A stretch of DNA of 64,000 nt, taken from assembly GCA_940337035.1 (NCBI GenBank), contig CALNHX010002272.1:62001-126000 (forward strand), given 5' to 3'. Positions 37,575 to 49,902 of the stretch are shown here, one piece after another. Below the pieces are notes generated by a model that did no database searches, was not told the DNA's origin, and worked only from the letters and a program-made list of their open reading frames with translations. Made by a program: the position numbers and the translations under genes. Numbering within the stretch: position 1 is the first letter of the stretch; every line of letters starts with the position of its first letter. The stretch is from Agriotes lineatus (taxonomy: Eukaryota > Arthropoda > Insecta > Coleoptera > Elateridae).

Positions 37575-37743
37575 GTGTAGTTTGAACAAGCGTCCACGTA
37601 CGATCAGCAGAGTTAAGCAACGCTCTTTCTGGTCAGTACTTGGATGGGAGTTTCACGGCTGCTTCTCCCGGCGCCTCGTGGTACGGCTGCCACGGAAAAT
37701 AGTTGGTCCCGGATGTCATAATAACATCATGACAGTCGTTAGT
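37575..37743 (+). mobile_element. 5S-rRNA-derived SINE, 5' part
   Basis: GATCAGCAGAGTTAAGCAAC followed by GGTCAGTACTTGGATGGGAG reproduces the internal-promoter half of 5S rRNA (AGTTAAGCAACG...GGTCAGTACTTGGATGGG). The sequence then leaves 5S and continues into a body shared with 13480-13645. A 5S head on a non-5S body defines the SINE3-type class, transcribed by RNA polymerase III. The SINE is interrupted at 37743 by a LINE fragment and resumes at 38122. Confidence 0.85.
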
Positions 37744-38121
37744 AAATCAACGAGCCATAGAAAGGTTGATGCTGGAAGTAAGCCTGAGAGACCATATTCC
37801 AAACGATGCTATTAGAAAAAGAACAAAGGTAGAAGACGTCATCGAATGTATTGCAAAGCAGAAATGGAACTGGGCCGAGCATATCGCACGACAAGACGAT
37901 TCCAGATGGTCAAAATGCATCCTACAATGGAGGCCACGCTTAAACAAACGCAGCGTGGGCAGACCACGACGCTGGGATGATGATTTAAAAGAAACAGCAG
38001 GCAGTAAATGGTTACAGCTGGGGCAAAACAGGGGGCAATGGAAAAAGAAAGGGGAGGCCTATACCCAGGAGTGGATGGTAAAAGGGTGAGAAGAGAAGAG
38101 AAGAAGAAGAGAGTCGTTAGT
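37734..38121 (+). mobile_element. 5'-truncated RTE-like LINE inserted in the SINE
   Basis: The insert (37744-38111, 368 bp) is flanked by the perfect 10-bp duplication AGTCGTTAGT (37734-37743 and 38112-38121). The uninterrupted SINE copy at 13.5 kb has a single AGTCGTTAGT at this place. The insert ends in a purine-rich GAAGAGAAGAAGAAGAG tail. 5' truncation, a 3' tail and a target duplication are the products of target-primed reverse transcription. Confidence 0.9.
37747..38089 (+). pseudogene. C-terminal ORF fragment of RTE-like reverse transcriptase
   Basis: The reading frame gives the stretch beyond the reverse transcriptase core of insect endonuclease-reverse-transcriptase LINEs: an ERLMLEVSLRDHIPNDAIR block, then RKRTKVEDVIECIAKQKW, a WNWAEHIARQDDSRW block, RSVGRPRRWDDDLKETAG, and a closing GEAYTQEWM. 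The frame is open to its natural stop. The catalytic endonuclease and YADD regions are absent because of 5' truncation, so the fragment is inactive. Clade (RTE versus a relative) is judged from the tail motif only. Confidence 0.8.
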
Positions 38122-38222
38122 GTGGTTGGAAGTCCCCATAAAATGTACAGTGACGCCTATAATTGGCTTAACGGCTGTTGGCAGGGTGCGACATAAAAAA
38201 AATAAAAATAAAAAAATAAAAG
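38112..38222 (+). mobile_element. 5S-derived SINE, 3' part and A-rich tail
   Basis: Continues the SINE after the LINE: GTGGTTGGAAGT, CCATAAAATGTACAGTGACG, then GGCTTAACGGCTGTTGG and an A-rich tail of AAATAAAA units. It matches the end of the 13.5-kb copy on the opposite strand. Confidence 0.85.
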
Positions 38223-38642
38223 GTACCCAGGGCACCAACTTCACACGACCGAATCGGGGATGGAAAAGAATGAAAATTGGCCAGAGCAGTCCACAATCTC
38301 AGGTTATCAAATGTTCCAAAATTTGAAAAGGAAGAAAAACTATAAAAGTGCAGGCGTATATGCCAAGCTGATAAACAGAACTGTTTCTTTGTTCAGAATT
38401 AAGACTGATGTTAATAGGGTTGCCTACCTAGATAGGTAAAATAATTGTATTTTTACGGAATAAATGTAAATTGCCAAATTTGATTAATTATTTCAACTAC
38501 TATATGAAAAATGACAAAATGAGCATAACAATGTTCCAAACAAATATCTGCCTTATCTCCGAATAAATCCAAATAATTTCCACCCCACTGTAATTTCCCA
38601 ATTGTATGATTCCAATACACATTTATGCTTGTACAACAATAT

Positions 38643-39046
38643 ATATACCAGGTGTCCGTTCTCAAAGTCGAACATAGGCGATTAACATTGTATTGAACGT
38701 TTTTGCCTTTTCCTGCTCGCCAATTCAACTTACAGGGAAGGTAATGGTATCAATGGAAAGATAAAATTATTACGCATCAAATGATACCACTAATAATATT
38801 CAAGATGCGGTTTTTATTTTAAAATACTAATTTAACACTTGGGAATTTTTAAATATGACATGCCTTGCTTTTCAAGTTCGATAGCATTTGTCAAAAAAAT
38901 TGGTAATTAGTTGGCGTAAATCAGGTATTTTCTGTCAAAGTGTGTTAAAGTTATCTACAGAAAAATGAATTATTTCAATGAAAAACGAATAAATGCACTA
39001 ATGTTAATTGCCTATGTTCGACTTTGAGAATGGACACCCGGTATAT
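38643..39046. mobile_element. MITE with ~46-bp inverted termini
   Basis: The left end ACCAGGTGTCCGTTCTCAAA and the inverted right end ACCGGGTGTCCATTCTCAAA continue matching through GTCGAACATAGGC and ATTAACATT. Both ends are flanked by TATATA, consistent with a TA target. The interior is unique and without a transposase. A TA microsatellite follows at ~39041-39060. Confidence 0.8.
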
Positions 39047-39060
39047 ATATATATATATAA

Positions 39061-39790
39061 GATTGGTGTTGGCTAAAACCCCTTTCCCGGTCAAAATTTC
39101 CTCGCCTATACATATATATTGAGATGAAAGGGCTTTGTGTATCCGTCACGTTGAGGTGCCAATTTGAGATGATAGGGGCCTAATTCGCCTTTTAATGAAT
39201 TGCGGCTGTTTAAAATGAGATGTAATATTGTAATGCACAAATAAATGGTTGTATGCCTTTTTTAATATTTCATTTAACTGCAAATTCAATGCACTAATTC
39301 ATCAGCAAAACATGAAACTCGCTCAGGTGGGATCAGAATTGTACTATATTTTCAAGTTTGATATGAATTTAACTATCTCAATTTAAAGTCGTTAGTTCAA
39401 ATGTGCGGTTCTTAGTAGGTAGGTCAAATAATTGTCCAACTGACAGATGACACAAATTTTTTGATGGTGCAAACTGCGTATCTGAACGTTTTAAAACTCG
39501 TGGAAATATTGTGAAAAATGCGTCAGGTAAGTCATTTAAATTTTTCCTGCTTGGCAACTAAACTCGTCTTTGTTTTCGAATGACGTCACGACTGCTCCTT
39601 TGATTGTTCAGAAGATGAAACGACGCTACTTCTAGCAATTGTTTTATGGACGCTTGACTTCTCGCTGGATTTGCAAATTTTGGTAACGCTTCTCCATTTT
39701 TCAATATTTAAAACGTCGTTGGAGCCCTGGGAACGCGCTAAACTTCCTCGGCAAGGTTTGTTCTCGCGGCGTTATACTGCGTTTCCCAGC
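39061..39790. other. Unassigned
   Basis: No recognised element. GC content rises towards the LINE that follows, so the last part may be LINE 5' UTR. Confidence 0.35.
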
Positions 39791-39970
39791 TGTGAGACTT
39801 AAATTGCAGACACCCTACCTTACAAAACTTCGGCTCGCTCTGCAACGTAGATGCCCGTAGGTGATGCTGCACGGATTACCTGCTGGAGGCGGTCCCCTCG
39901 CTGCAAATGTTGACGGTGGCCCTCTTGCAGGCTCTGTCGACGTCTTGGAGTACAGGGGGGCGAAGTGTAG

Positions 39971-41068
39971 ATGACCTCCACGATGGTGCACCCCGGGCAA
40001 CGGACTGCTACGGCAGGACGGCAAACAGTCTACACACAAGGCGACCAAACTAGAACAAAAGTCTCTCATGGTCATTCCGAAGATCTACAGCAGCGAAATA
40101 CCAAATTCAATTTTAAGAGCCAACAGATAAAAAATATCGGATCATGTGTTCATATTTTGCAACTAAACATAGAGGGCATATCAAGAGATAAATGCGAATA
40201 TCTGAGTAAAATTGCCAGCGAAAATGATGTAGATGTTATTGCTCTGCAGGAGACGCATCTGTGCGACGAAACACAAATACCACATAGAACAAAAGTACCA
40301 AGATACACGATGATAGCAAATATTACCTCCAAAATCTACGTTTCCGCAATGTACATCCGAAACAACATCACCAATTACAAAGTAATCAGCAGTAGCCAAG
40401 AACTAAATATAGAAAGAATAACTATCGAGGTAGCAGGAACGACAATTACTGCAGTATACAAGCCTCCTAAAGACAAATGGTCAAACCCCTCACTTCCATC
40501 TATAAACCACCCAGGAGGCTATATAGGAGACTTCAACTCCCATCATGTCAACTGGGAATACTAAAAATACGACCAAAATGGAGAGACTGTTGTAAATTGG
40601 AGTGATGAACAAAATCTCTACTTGATTTACGATGCTCAAGACTTAAAATCTTACCGATCAGCCAGATGGCAGTCGAATACAAACCCAGACATATGCCTCG
40701 TTACCACGGACACAACGCAGACTCCCTTGCCTCACATGAGAAAGGTTTTGCCAAACTTCCCACGAAGTCAGCATCGCCCAATCATAGTTAACATTGGAAT
40801 ACAACTAAATATAATAAAGTCTATCCAAAAACCGAGATGGAATTTCAAGAAGGCAGATTGGCCATCATACACTAAAGAAGTCAATTCACACCTACGCTGG
40901 GTCCCGCCAAAAGCTACAAATTACAAACGCTTCTGTGGCGTCCTGATCGGAGCAGCAAAACGAAACATACCAGGGTACAGGAAAGAATACATACCGTGCT
41001 GGAACAAAGAAACGGAAGAACTATACAAAGAATATAAAACAAGTGGAAATTCTGACCTAGGTAATTAA
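39971..41068 (+). pseudogene. LINE ORF2: endonuclease domain
   Basis: One frame, broken by a TAA at 40562, holds an exonuclease-endonuclease-phosphatase domain. HILQLNIEGISRDKCEYLSK opens the domain, VIALQETHL carries the catalytic glutamate, GDFNSHHVNW holds the GDxN motif, and SQHRPI near the end holds the SxH motif. In the LINE this nuclease nicks target DNA to start reverse transcription. A frameshift at ~41060 separates it from the next block. The premature stop alone would inactivate the protein. Motif order and wording match the jockey superfamily of insect LINEs. Confidence 0.8.
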
Positions 41069-42493
41069 ATTCTAGAATCACTAAATAATGAAAGAAGAGA
41101 AAGATGGAAAACCACTACAGAAAACATAAACTTCACCCACTCTAGTAGAAAAGGGTGGTCCCCTTTACGCCCACTCGGAGCCGCAACCCCTGTGACTAAG
41201 AAAAACCCAGAGGTTACTCCTACCCAAGTTGCAATGCATATTAAACAGCGTGCAGACAAAGTCCCAGTCGATCAACACATTGAAAAAGAAGTCAGAAGAG
41301 AAACTAAAACAATAAATGGTCGCCTTGACGAAAACTCACGTTTTTCCTCTGCTTTCACAAAATCTGAATTAAACAAGTGCATAAAAACTCTAAAACTAAA
41401 AAAAGCAGCCGGACTGGACGGTATATTCCCAGAATTTATAAGACATTTAGGGATATTTGGAAACAAAATTGCTCCAATATTTCCTTACGGACATTTTAAA
41501 CACCGGACTCCAACAGTTTAAAATGGCCCAAACCCTCGCTATTCTTTAACCAGGAAAACCTGGCAATGACGTAGCAAACTACCGCCCTATCGCACTGCTT
41601 AGCGTTTGCTACAAACTCCTAGAGAAGTTCATCGACAACAGAATATATACAACAATAGACAACGTAATCCCGAGAAACAGGCGGGTTTTAGGTCGAAGCG
41701 AAGCTGATGTGAACAAGTATTGGCCCTAACATCGTACATTGAATCAGACTTCCAGAAGGGACTAAAAACATCCGTGGCATTCATCGACCTAATTGCCGAG
41801 TACGACACAGTATGGCTAGACGGGCTTATTCTAAAACTAAAACAGACAATCCCCTGCGCCAAACTAACTAAACTCCTGGAGAATATTCTAAGAAACCGAT
41901 ATTTTAAAGTCACATTGAGCCAAACAACAAGCAAATCATATACCATTAAAAACGGTTTACCACAGGGATCAGTGTTGGCCCCTCTTTTATTTAACTTATA
42001 TACGAGTGATATGCCAGACACCAACTCTCAAAAATTCTGCTATGCTGACGATATAGCCATAGCTACACAAACCAGACGCAAGGAGGAAGGCGAAGATACC
42101 CTAATAACAGATCTAGAAACGCTTAACCAATATTATAAAAAATGGCGTCTATGCCCAAACTCATCTAAGACTGAAGTAAGTGTCTTGCACCTCAATAATC
42201 GACAAGCTAAAATTGAGATTAATGTAACATTCTGCGGTAAAAGGCTGAAACATAACCCCAACCCTAAATACTTAGGAATCACACTAGATCGCTTTTTAAC
42301 ATACAAAAAACAGCTGGAACTGACTGCCCAAAAGCTAAAGACCAGAAACAACATGCTAACTTTTACCGGGAACGAAGCTGGAAAATCCCAGTTGAAACGG
42401 CTGCCGATGGCTTGGGAATGGGATCGTAGAATTTTCAAATTTGTTTATGGTGTAAAGCTTCACAAACACTCTCATATGAACACTGACACATAG
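41069..42493 (+). pseudogene. LINE ORF2: reverse transcriptase domain
   Basis: Spread over several frames: KKAAGLDGIFPEFIRHLG (finger motif), PGKPGNDVANYRPIALLSV (block 2), VAFIDLIAEYDTVW (first catalytic aspartate block), NGLPQGSVLAPLLFNLYTSD (block 4) and FCYADDIAIAT (the YADD catalytic pair), then NPNPKYLGITLDR (thumb). Frameshifts lie near 41060, 41520 and 41700. From ~42361 the expected C-terminal region is missing. In an active element this enzyme copies the LINE RNA at the nicked target. Confidence 0.85.
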
Positions 42494-43779
42494 GCAATAA
42501 AAGGCAAGACTTTTTAGTTGTTAATATGCTCGTTTATTATAATAAATTTGTAATTGAAAGTGGAGTAAATTTCTTACAAACTTCAAGACAAATTAATTTC
42601 CAATTGTCCTCCTGTTTTTAAACAAACTAGCATTAGGTTGCTAAGTTACAGAAATAAGTATTGATACAAAAAGGTTACAAAAGGAATAAAGTTTGATACA
42701 TAAAATTGAAATTAACGTTACTTAAATCTAAATTATTGTCTTTACCCTTATTATTAAAATTGTCTCTTTGCGATTGCACACGCAAACGTTATTTTAAAAG
42801 TCACTGAGTCATTGAGTTCCGCACTTTCATATCCCTCGCCGCAATCTGTTGCCAATATTTAGCAATTGCTTATATGTTCTGATATGCGAGAAATCTTAAA
42901 AGAAGTTTTAAAAAAATAGTCAAAAAATGTTTAAAAAATATTCTAGAACCCGATTGCAGCGCCACCTACCGGGTCCAATTGTGAATCTAAATCATGCAGG
43001 CACGCACTCAAACACACACAAAAAATTTCATCAAAACCGGTCTGGCCGTTTAGGAGGAGTTCAGTCACATACACACGTACAGAAGAATTATATATACTGT
43101 GTCCACATTTTGATACTCACCAGTGGTATCTCGGTTATTAGAACGCATAGAGCAACGTTTAAATGGGGAATGTTTTGCAGAATTCCATACTCGCGACAAA
43201 ACACATTTCGAATTCACCATAACTTTTTTAAATTTTGAGATAATTTGAAAAAAGGAAAGTTTGAGGATTTCAATGTTCTTCAATAACTCGATAACACCTA
43301 ACGTGACCACTTCCAAAGTGTTACAATGTTCAGACACTTTTTTAAGACAATTTTTTTATGTAAACAGAAACCCCCGATTGTCATTTGTTTTCAAGTTATT
43401 AGTTCTCTTGTTTTTCATATGGCAGCCATATTAGGTTAGTTAGATAGTCTTTAAAAAGAGCTTTTCAATGATATATAACATACCTGAAAAAAATTTATTT
43501 GTAGGGGAGATATTAACAAAAACATAAATTAATCTGTAATACGAAATTAGTAGGCTATGAAATTAAACTCCAATGAGAAATGGAAGTGAAAAGGTATGCT
43601 AAGTAATGCTGTAAAATAACGAAATGATAGGAAATGTCATAAAGTAAAAATTGCAGAAAGTACTAAAAGTATGGCGACCATTCTGTTCCACACACTTTTG
43701 ACATCTTATTCTAGCAGAGTTACAAACTCTACGGAGTGTGTTTCCGTTTAATGATCTTAGCCAGCACTCTTTTTACTAA
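42494..43779. other. No gene; LINE 3'-UTR-like repeat at 42945-43095
   Basis: Most of this stretch is AT-rich without a motif. At 42945-43095, GCGCCACCTACCGGGTCCAA, a CACACACAAAAAATTTCATC stretch, CCGGTCTGGCCGTTTAGG and a TATATATAC tail follow one another. Such 'TTTCATCAAAACCGGT...GCCGTTTAGGAGGAG' phrasing is typical of insect LINE 3' untranslated regions with a TA-rich end. Family not fixed. Confidence 0.45.
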
Positions 43780-44160
43780 AATTTCCCGATTGTTGGCGGT
43801 TCAAAATTAAACACGTTTTTAATGGCACCTCATAAATAAAAGTCAATGGGGGTAAGGTCGGATGATCTCGCAGGCTATTTCACTGGTTCATTATTTGCAA
43901 GCACTCTCTCATTAAAGTTTTCTCTCAAAAAATGTTGCACGTCAAGAATGTTATGGGCCGGGCAACCGTCCTGATAGAACCAGATGTTTTGCATGTTGGT
44001 AGAATTAATAATTTGCCTCAAAGCAAGCATTATCGCGGTTGTTAGTAGCTCCAAATATCTGTTACCAGTTAAACTATAATCAAAGATGAAAGGGCCTATT
44101 AAGTGATTATCTAAAACGAAAAGAAACGCGCGAAAAGAGCTAGTCATTAAGTACAAAGGG
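43780..44160 (-). pseudogene. Mariner-family transposase, C-terminal half
   Basis: The minus-strand frame 44156-43875 contains LIGPFIFDYSLTGNRYLELL, NIWFYQDGCPAHNILDVQHF (the WFxQDGxPAH block with the second catalytic aspartate) and LRENFNERV. After a stop, PARSSDLTPIDFYL and GAIKNVF continue it; this is the WPxRSPDLTPLDFFLWG block with the third acidic residue. Two tryptophan codons appear as stops. It belongs to the insect mariner-like group that ends in a 'DLTPxDFFLWG' box. No N-terminal helix-turn-helix or element ends are visible. Confidence 0.75.
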
Positions 44161-47100
44161 TGAGTTCAATTAAATATTCGAGTAGGCACAAATAAAGAAT
44201 AGAAATTAATACATAAATCAGTCTGCTGTCCTTTTATAAGCACAGAAAATGTTTTCTAAACTAAAAAATGAATACAATTCATGGATATGTAATAAAATAA
44301 ATCACTTCCTCCGGCCTCGTGGATAGACAACCAGTTTAACAGCAATGTTGAGTTGGACGACGTGGTGACGTCTGAAATTGGTTTATCGATCGGCCCCAGC
44401 CGACCTTGGCGCTTAACGGTAAATGCTGGAACTCAAGTATTGATCTATAACAGGACGATTAGTATACAAAGACGGCAGATAGATTTCTGACCAGTTCGGC
44501 GTTTAAATGGTGGTTTTCGAAATCAGTACGACTTTCGACGGAGGGTGGGGAGGTAACCCATTGAATGGGTTCGCGTTAATGATCCAGTTTGTATGGAATT
44601 ACTTCAGTCAGGTGAGTTAACCATCAAAGCGGCAATGCAAATCTTCTTTATTTTAGTGTCGGGTCCTGGCTTTGATTCCTCAGTGGCGACTAGCAACAAA
44701 TATTGGAGTCAGCTTATGGTCCGCATGACGGCCACGTGGAGAAAGGTGCACAGACTTTTTTAGAACTATTTTAACGACTGCTCCTTGGAAGTCTGGAATG
44801 AGAAACCGCAGTTTGATTGAGTGACAGCTGTGTGCGACGTCCAAGCTCGTCCATCCATACCTAAGTTGTTATGAGTTACCATTTTTTAACACTTTACATT
44901 TCCTGCTATACAGTCCTAGTCATCTAAATGCGTAATGGAACTCATTTGTTAAGCTACATTTTTATTTCTTTTAGTAAAAGTACAATTCACTTAGGCAATG
45001 AGAAAGCGCGTTTCCCAAGTCCACTAATTCAAGAGCTGTCTTTAGTTCTTGACTGGACAGTTATTAAGAATGTGTAAGGAAAAGTTGAACTTCAATAGCT
45101 AAAGCAATTAGATCTTTAGTTAAAAAGAAATTTTCACGTATGTATCCTTTGTATCAGAGCCCGTTTGTTTTGACCGTGAACGGAGCAGCTGCATACAGCT
45201 ATGAGTTACGTGTCGAATTTCACGGTGGCGCTTTGGCATTAATCGTAATTTCTACTGTCCTAAGACAGAACCGGAGTTCACGAGTAACGTGAAGCTTGCC
45301 CTTCCGACGAGCTAGCTGAAAATGATCAGGGGCATAATACCGTTACCCCCCAATGCAAACTGTAGTAAGTGCGTTCCGGTGTTGTCGAAAAATATCGATT
45401 ATACCGTAACACAAAATATAAAGCTCACAAAGCGTTGTGGTTAAAATGTAGGTTCCATAAAAATACCCAAAATGCGTTATTTTGGATATTTTTATTGGCC
45501 AGTGGCCGATTTCAGTCATTGTATCAGAAATATAGAAATAATACTCTGGGTTTCAATTTCTAAACAAGAGATTTCAAACCCTCCGGCTCCAGTGCTTAAT
45601 TCAGAAGTTTTCCAAAAAAATATGTCTTACGGTTGTGTACAAGTTTCCATTCACGTGGTCGTTGTGTGTATTGGTCTGACTTGGCTACTTCTCATTATTT
45701 TGTTATGTAGAAAATTTCGGAGTAGAAACATCTTGTGCCCAAAGAGACTAATCTACAAATGTACTAAAATCTCGACTGATCAAAGAACAGTTCGTCTATA
45801 GTGATGACTGGAAATATAAAACAGAGAAAGAAATGGAAATGCACAAAGATTTTTTTTTGTTTAGCAATTATCAAAGTGTTTCCAATTTCCTTTAGCCTAC
45901 CCTTATATTACATAGCTTTTGCTAAGGAATTACATATAACAATTATGAAAGAGACCACGTTTTAATTAAGAGGGAAAAAATATGTTTTGAGTTATTAGTT
46001 TAACATCCCTGAAACTGCTTTGTGTCGGTCTACGATTCATGCTGCTTTCTTGGGTATTTCACCGCATTGAAAACTTTTACAATTTTTTAAAATGTAACTA
46101 TTAAAAACAGCTTTTTCTGGAGCTCAAAGTATAACCAACTCTCAGTAAATTACTTGACAACTGAGAGCCAATTTTACGACTTTCTACAACCGTTTCGATT
46201 TCTATGCAGCCTTTCATGCAGCTTTTGATGACTTGTCACTTGTCAGCGCCGTGCGTAGGGTGGTTGAAATATGAGCACAATATAAAAATAAATGGGAAAC
46301 CTACTTTTTCAACTGCTGGCTGTAGATGGTGTACATTCCTTTCATCCCGTTCATTTGCAGGCTAACTGAATACTGTTTTTGGGTTTGTTTAAGGAAACCT
46401 TTTTTAAGGGTCGTATAAAAAGTTAAAGAATAAGTACAGTCGCGGAATTAAAAATCCGGGCACTTAATATGATTCAGTGTATACCTTACTTTACTTATCA
46501 CGTTACCTGGTGAAATTAATCAAAGTCAAAATAATTACTCGTATACGACAGCATGCCTCATTGTTTAACTGTTACTTGCTAACCTAGAAGCGCAAATCCC
46601 AATTAGATTACCCAAAAATTGCAAAAATCCTCTATAAGGCTCGCCCGGATTTTTAATGCCGCGACTGTACATCTTTTGTCAGCATTGTTAAAAATTTATA
46701 TCCAACATTATTTATTCAATAAAATACATTGTTACCGTCACTGTGACCGTAAAATAGATAAGCAAAGACAACCGACTACTCAGCCGAAGCTGATCGTGGG
46801 TAAACTAAAAGACTCTAATCATTAGCTGAAAAGAAAGATATGGGCGCCAAGTAGCAAGTAGCCCAGCCGTTTGCTAATCAAAAAGTACACTACAGAAGGC
46901 GCTAGTAACCAAATCTGAAAATTAAAGGTAACGGCAAAGGCACAAATCAAATACGCAGGCAAAGATGTCAAGGCAGTATAATATCAGCAATCAGTAGTAC
47001 ATATACAAATAAAATACACACACGTGGCAAACCAATTCCAAAGTATCACAATAGCATAAGAGGCGTAATAATCTGACCAAAGTATATACCCATGAATTAA

Positions 47101-48736
47101 ATAATTAAAGCGGGAATGAACGAATGTTTACTGTAAATTATGAAACTACACACTAACTGTCAAATTTGGCAAATTTGCATTACCAGACAACTGCACGGTA
47201 AAACATAAGACAGCGGCAAAGTTACTAATAGTTAAATTTTGATTAAAAGTTGAATATAACCCTATATCCACAAATACAAAAACCCAAGATCTTGGTTAGC
47301 AGTAGGGCATTATATAACCCGTAATACGTTTAGTAAATAATTAATATGTATCAACAGTTTCAATGCGTCACGCAAGTCGAATTCATTTAAAGCAATATAT
47401 TGCAAGTACGGAACTAACGTGAGTAATTCAACTCTGTTAAACGGTCATTAGCATGACGTGATTATCCAAATCTTAAATTCAACAAAAAGCAGGCAAATTG
47501 CTTCACAAGGTCCTACATTACTGATAATAATAGCGTGAATGCTATGGGAATCACATCCACAGAGTTACTTGGGCAGATGATGAGCGTATTTACAATTAAA
47601 TGCTGATATGTAAAAAGTAAATTGTTGATCGATAAACTGTACTGAATAAGTAAGCTAATACGTCTAACTATTAATTCAAGTAATTCATGACGACATTCTA
47701 AAGTTTGCCAAATACAATATAAGTTAACACGAGACACAAACATATTAAAAATGAATTCCATCACTACAGGTTATGTGAGGCCAGTCCTAAGGCAGGGTAA
47801 TAGACTAGTTCAAACAGACATCTGTAAGATCACAGGTAACAGGCATACAGAAAACCTCTCTTCAGCCCCCAGGACGCTAGGTGATGGCTTCAATGTCGGA
47901 CAGCGATACTGCGCCGCGTTCGATGACACAGGTATGATATGATTCGGATGCTGCGGCCCCAATTACTACGAACCTGTTGCAGCAATGGAGTCCTCACGGT
48001 CGCAAGCACAAGGCGAGACGAACTTGCAAAATCTCAGGAAGGAGCTGCGTTTGCCCCTCCAAAGGGGTGCGGACTTCAACCGTACGACAAGGGGGAGCTA
48101 CAATTAAATGCTACACAATAGAATCCTACGCATAAAGTACAAGAGAAAGTTAGGCATACCGTTTCGATGTTAAGCCCCCAACTTTGCTAAAGTCGACATG
48201 TGCTCTGCAGATAACATCCAGAATAAAATCTGATCTTGAGAAATTGCCAAAATATTTCCTCCAGGGACATCCTCAATGCGCCCCGAGGGTGCAAAACCCA
48301 AACTTGAACTCTCAACACTGGATGGTGGCGAAATATTCCAAATGTCATTCGCTTCACCATCTTCACTACAGCAGCACATAATATCAAATAGCCAAATGGC
48401 CTGATAAGACTTCAATTTGGGAAAGAGAGAAAATGCTGAGTATGCAACCAAACTGGCACGAGCATCAAGTGAGGCCTAACCTGGAGCAAATTAATTAAGA
48501 ATATAAATTCCTGGGAATTCGAAGCATGCAGTAGCAGATAATATTTAGTTTTATCGAAAATAGGGCAATTAAATATGTAAATACTTATAAATGACTTTTG
48601 GCCCGTAACAACATTTTTACTCATGATAATGCAACCATTTTAAGCGCGGATTTTATCAAGATATTTTCAATGTCTTGACCAATTCACACACAATTACGAC
48701 TCTAATTTATCATAAAATGAGGAAACAAACATCTGT
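44161..48736. other. Unassigned region
   Basis: No gene is supported. A frame at 45472-45801 includes a hydrophobic run but no family signature. 46850-48150 is A/C-rich on the plus strand, with GC-richer patches at 47820-48110 similar in texture to retroelement leaders. Its neighbour to the right is a BEL/Pao gag, so part of this could be the remains of that element's interior, but no pol motif was found. Confidence 0.35.
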
Positions 48737-49376
48737 TCAACGACTTTTCGGCGCCAATGTTAATAACTCTCTAACATAAACCTCAAAGAGTATATATTCT
48801 CTTCCAAAACGTAACATTAGTCCTGCAACAGTCTTTGCATAATTTTCTTCTGTTGATAGAAAACTGTTTACAAGATCGCGTGCTGGGCTACCTTCTACTG
48901 TCACTTGTATCAACTGGAATTTATCTTCCGCTGCGATTTTATCGTCCTCATTGATCTTTTGGAATTGCCTCCAGAATAGAAACCATTCTTTGATCTTACC
49001 TCCAAACTTCTTTAAGTCGATTTTGGGTAACTTGAACTTACGTCGTATCTCTTGAGCTGAATGTACTGAATTGCTATCGTCGCATATGGCGGCAGTTTTT
49101 ACGGTTAAGACATTTAGCACATCTATTTGCAATAGTTCGTGCTTACGTTTGTCTGCAGCTGCCGTTTCCTGTTCAAAATTAACCTCGTTTCCATCTTCGT
49201 CCAGCATTTGGTCAATAATAGCTTTATCTAATTCAAAGAGTTCATTGATCTTTTGTCCCAGTAACGATAAATTAGCTTGAACTATCTGTATCTTCCAATT
49301 CAAATCTGCCGCCACTTTGTCGTGCAATCTAGTAAACACACTTCTTATAACGCCCAGTGCCTTACTATTTTTCCAT
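48737..49376 (-). pseudogene. BEL/Pao retrotransposon gag (DUF1759-type), truncated
   Basis: The minus-strand ORF contains the signature of the BEL/Pao gag family: LPKIDLKKFGGKIKEWFLFW, FQKINEDDKIAAEDKFQLIQ, GSPARDLVNSF and AGLMLRFGREYILFEVYVRE. The product would form the capsid-like particle that packages element RNA. An initiator ATG at 49376 lies 54 bases downstream of the primer site, but one extra A in the run after it shifts the frame; the reading resumes as NSKALGVIRSVFTRLHDKV. Sequence after residue ~210 is lost, so protease, reverse transcriptase and integrase are missing. Confidence 0.85.
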
Positions 49377-49429
49377 TTTTACTTTTCTTTAGAAAATACT
49401 TCCTCCTAACCTTACTTATCTCACGACGG

Positions 49430-49445
49430 CATGTCGCGGTCGCCA
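49430..49445 (-). promoter_or_regulatory. Primer-binding site, tRNA-Arg type
   Basis: TGGCGACCGCGACATG on the minus strand is nearly the complement of the 3' end of an insect tRNA-Arg (TGGCGACCGTGACAGG). It lies 3 bases beyond the ...ATAACA end of the putative LTR, the standard spacing. Confidence 0.75.
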
Positions 49446-49448
49446 AAA

Positions 49449-49902
49449 TGTTATATCAACTTTTACTATGCAGATCGTGTAGGATATAGGAAGAAACAGC
49501 CACACAATTCGTATACAAATTGCTCCAGTGTCCAATTTTGATGCGATGAAGAAACTGTATCCAAAAAACTCGATTTTTTGGAAGGAGTTTAAGACATGTA
49601 GCTAGTTTGTACACCAGATTGTTTATCTTCTTGGAATTTCTCATTCACTTACATTCGTGCCACGAGCATTGGTCAATTAATTTCTGTGCTAGGTTGCAGT
49701 TTCATTTCCGTTTCTCAATACAATAGATACGATATGGCGGTCATCCGGCTCTGACGTAGCTCTCTTTCGTTCAGACTATGGCCTTTTTCTAAAAGAACCT
49801 ATCTTCTGATAACGTGGAATAGCCCTATGAACCGTGCATTAGTTGATTCCCCGACTTCAAGCAACATGACGCTGGTTTCACACATCTTCAGCCAAAGTAA
49901 CA
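49449..49902 (-). mobile_element. Putative 5' LTR of BEL/Pao element
   Basis: The minus-strand end ...GTTGATATAACA next to the primer site is firm. The start is inferred as TGTTACTTTGGC at 49902, which would give TGTTA...TAACA inverted ends and a 454-bp LTR. No second LTR or target duplication was found in the window to confirm the outer edge. Confidence 0.45.

Larger units (their letters stand above)
39791..42493 (+). mobile_element. Jockey-like non-LTR retrotransposon, degenerate
   Basis: The element reads left to right through a basic ORF start, an apurinic-type endonuclease, and a reverse transcriptase. The 5' limit is uncertain: GC-rich sequence from ~39800 may be ORF1/UTR. At the 3' side recognisable sequence ends near 42360, after which the frame turns into unrelated residues, so the element is truncated or fused to other DNA. 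No polyA tail or target duplication was found. Confidence 0.75.

Noticed and set aside
45472..45801. 109-codon frame with a hydrophobic segment (possible membrane protein)
   Set aside because: No homology I recognise and no conserved pattern around it. A hydrophobic run is easily produced by AT-rich DNA.
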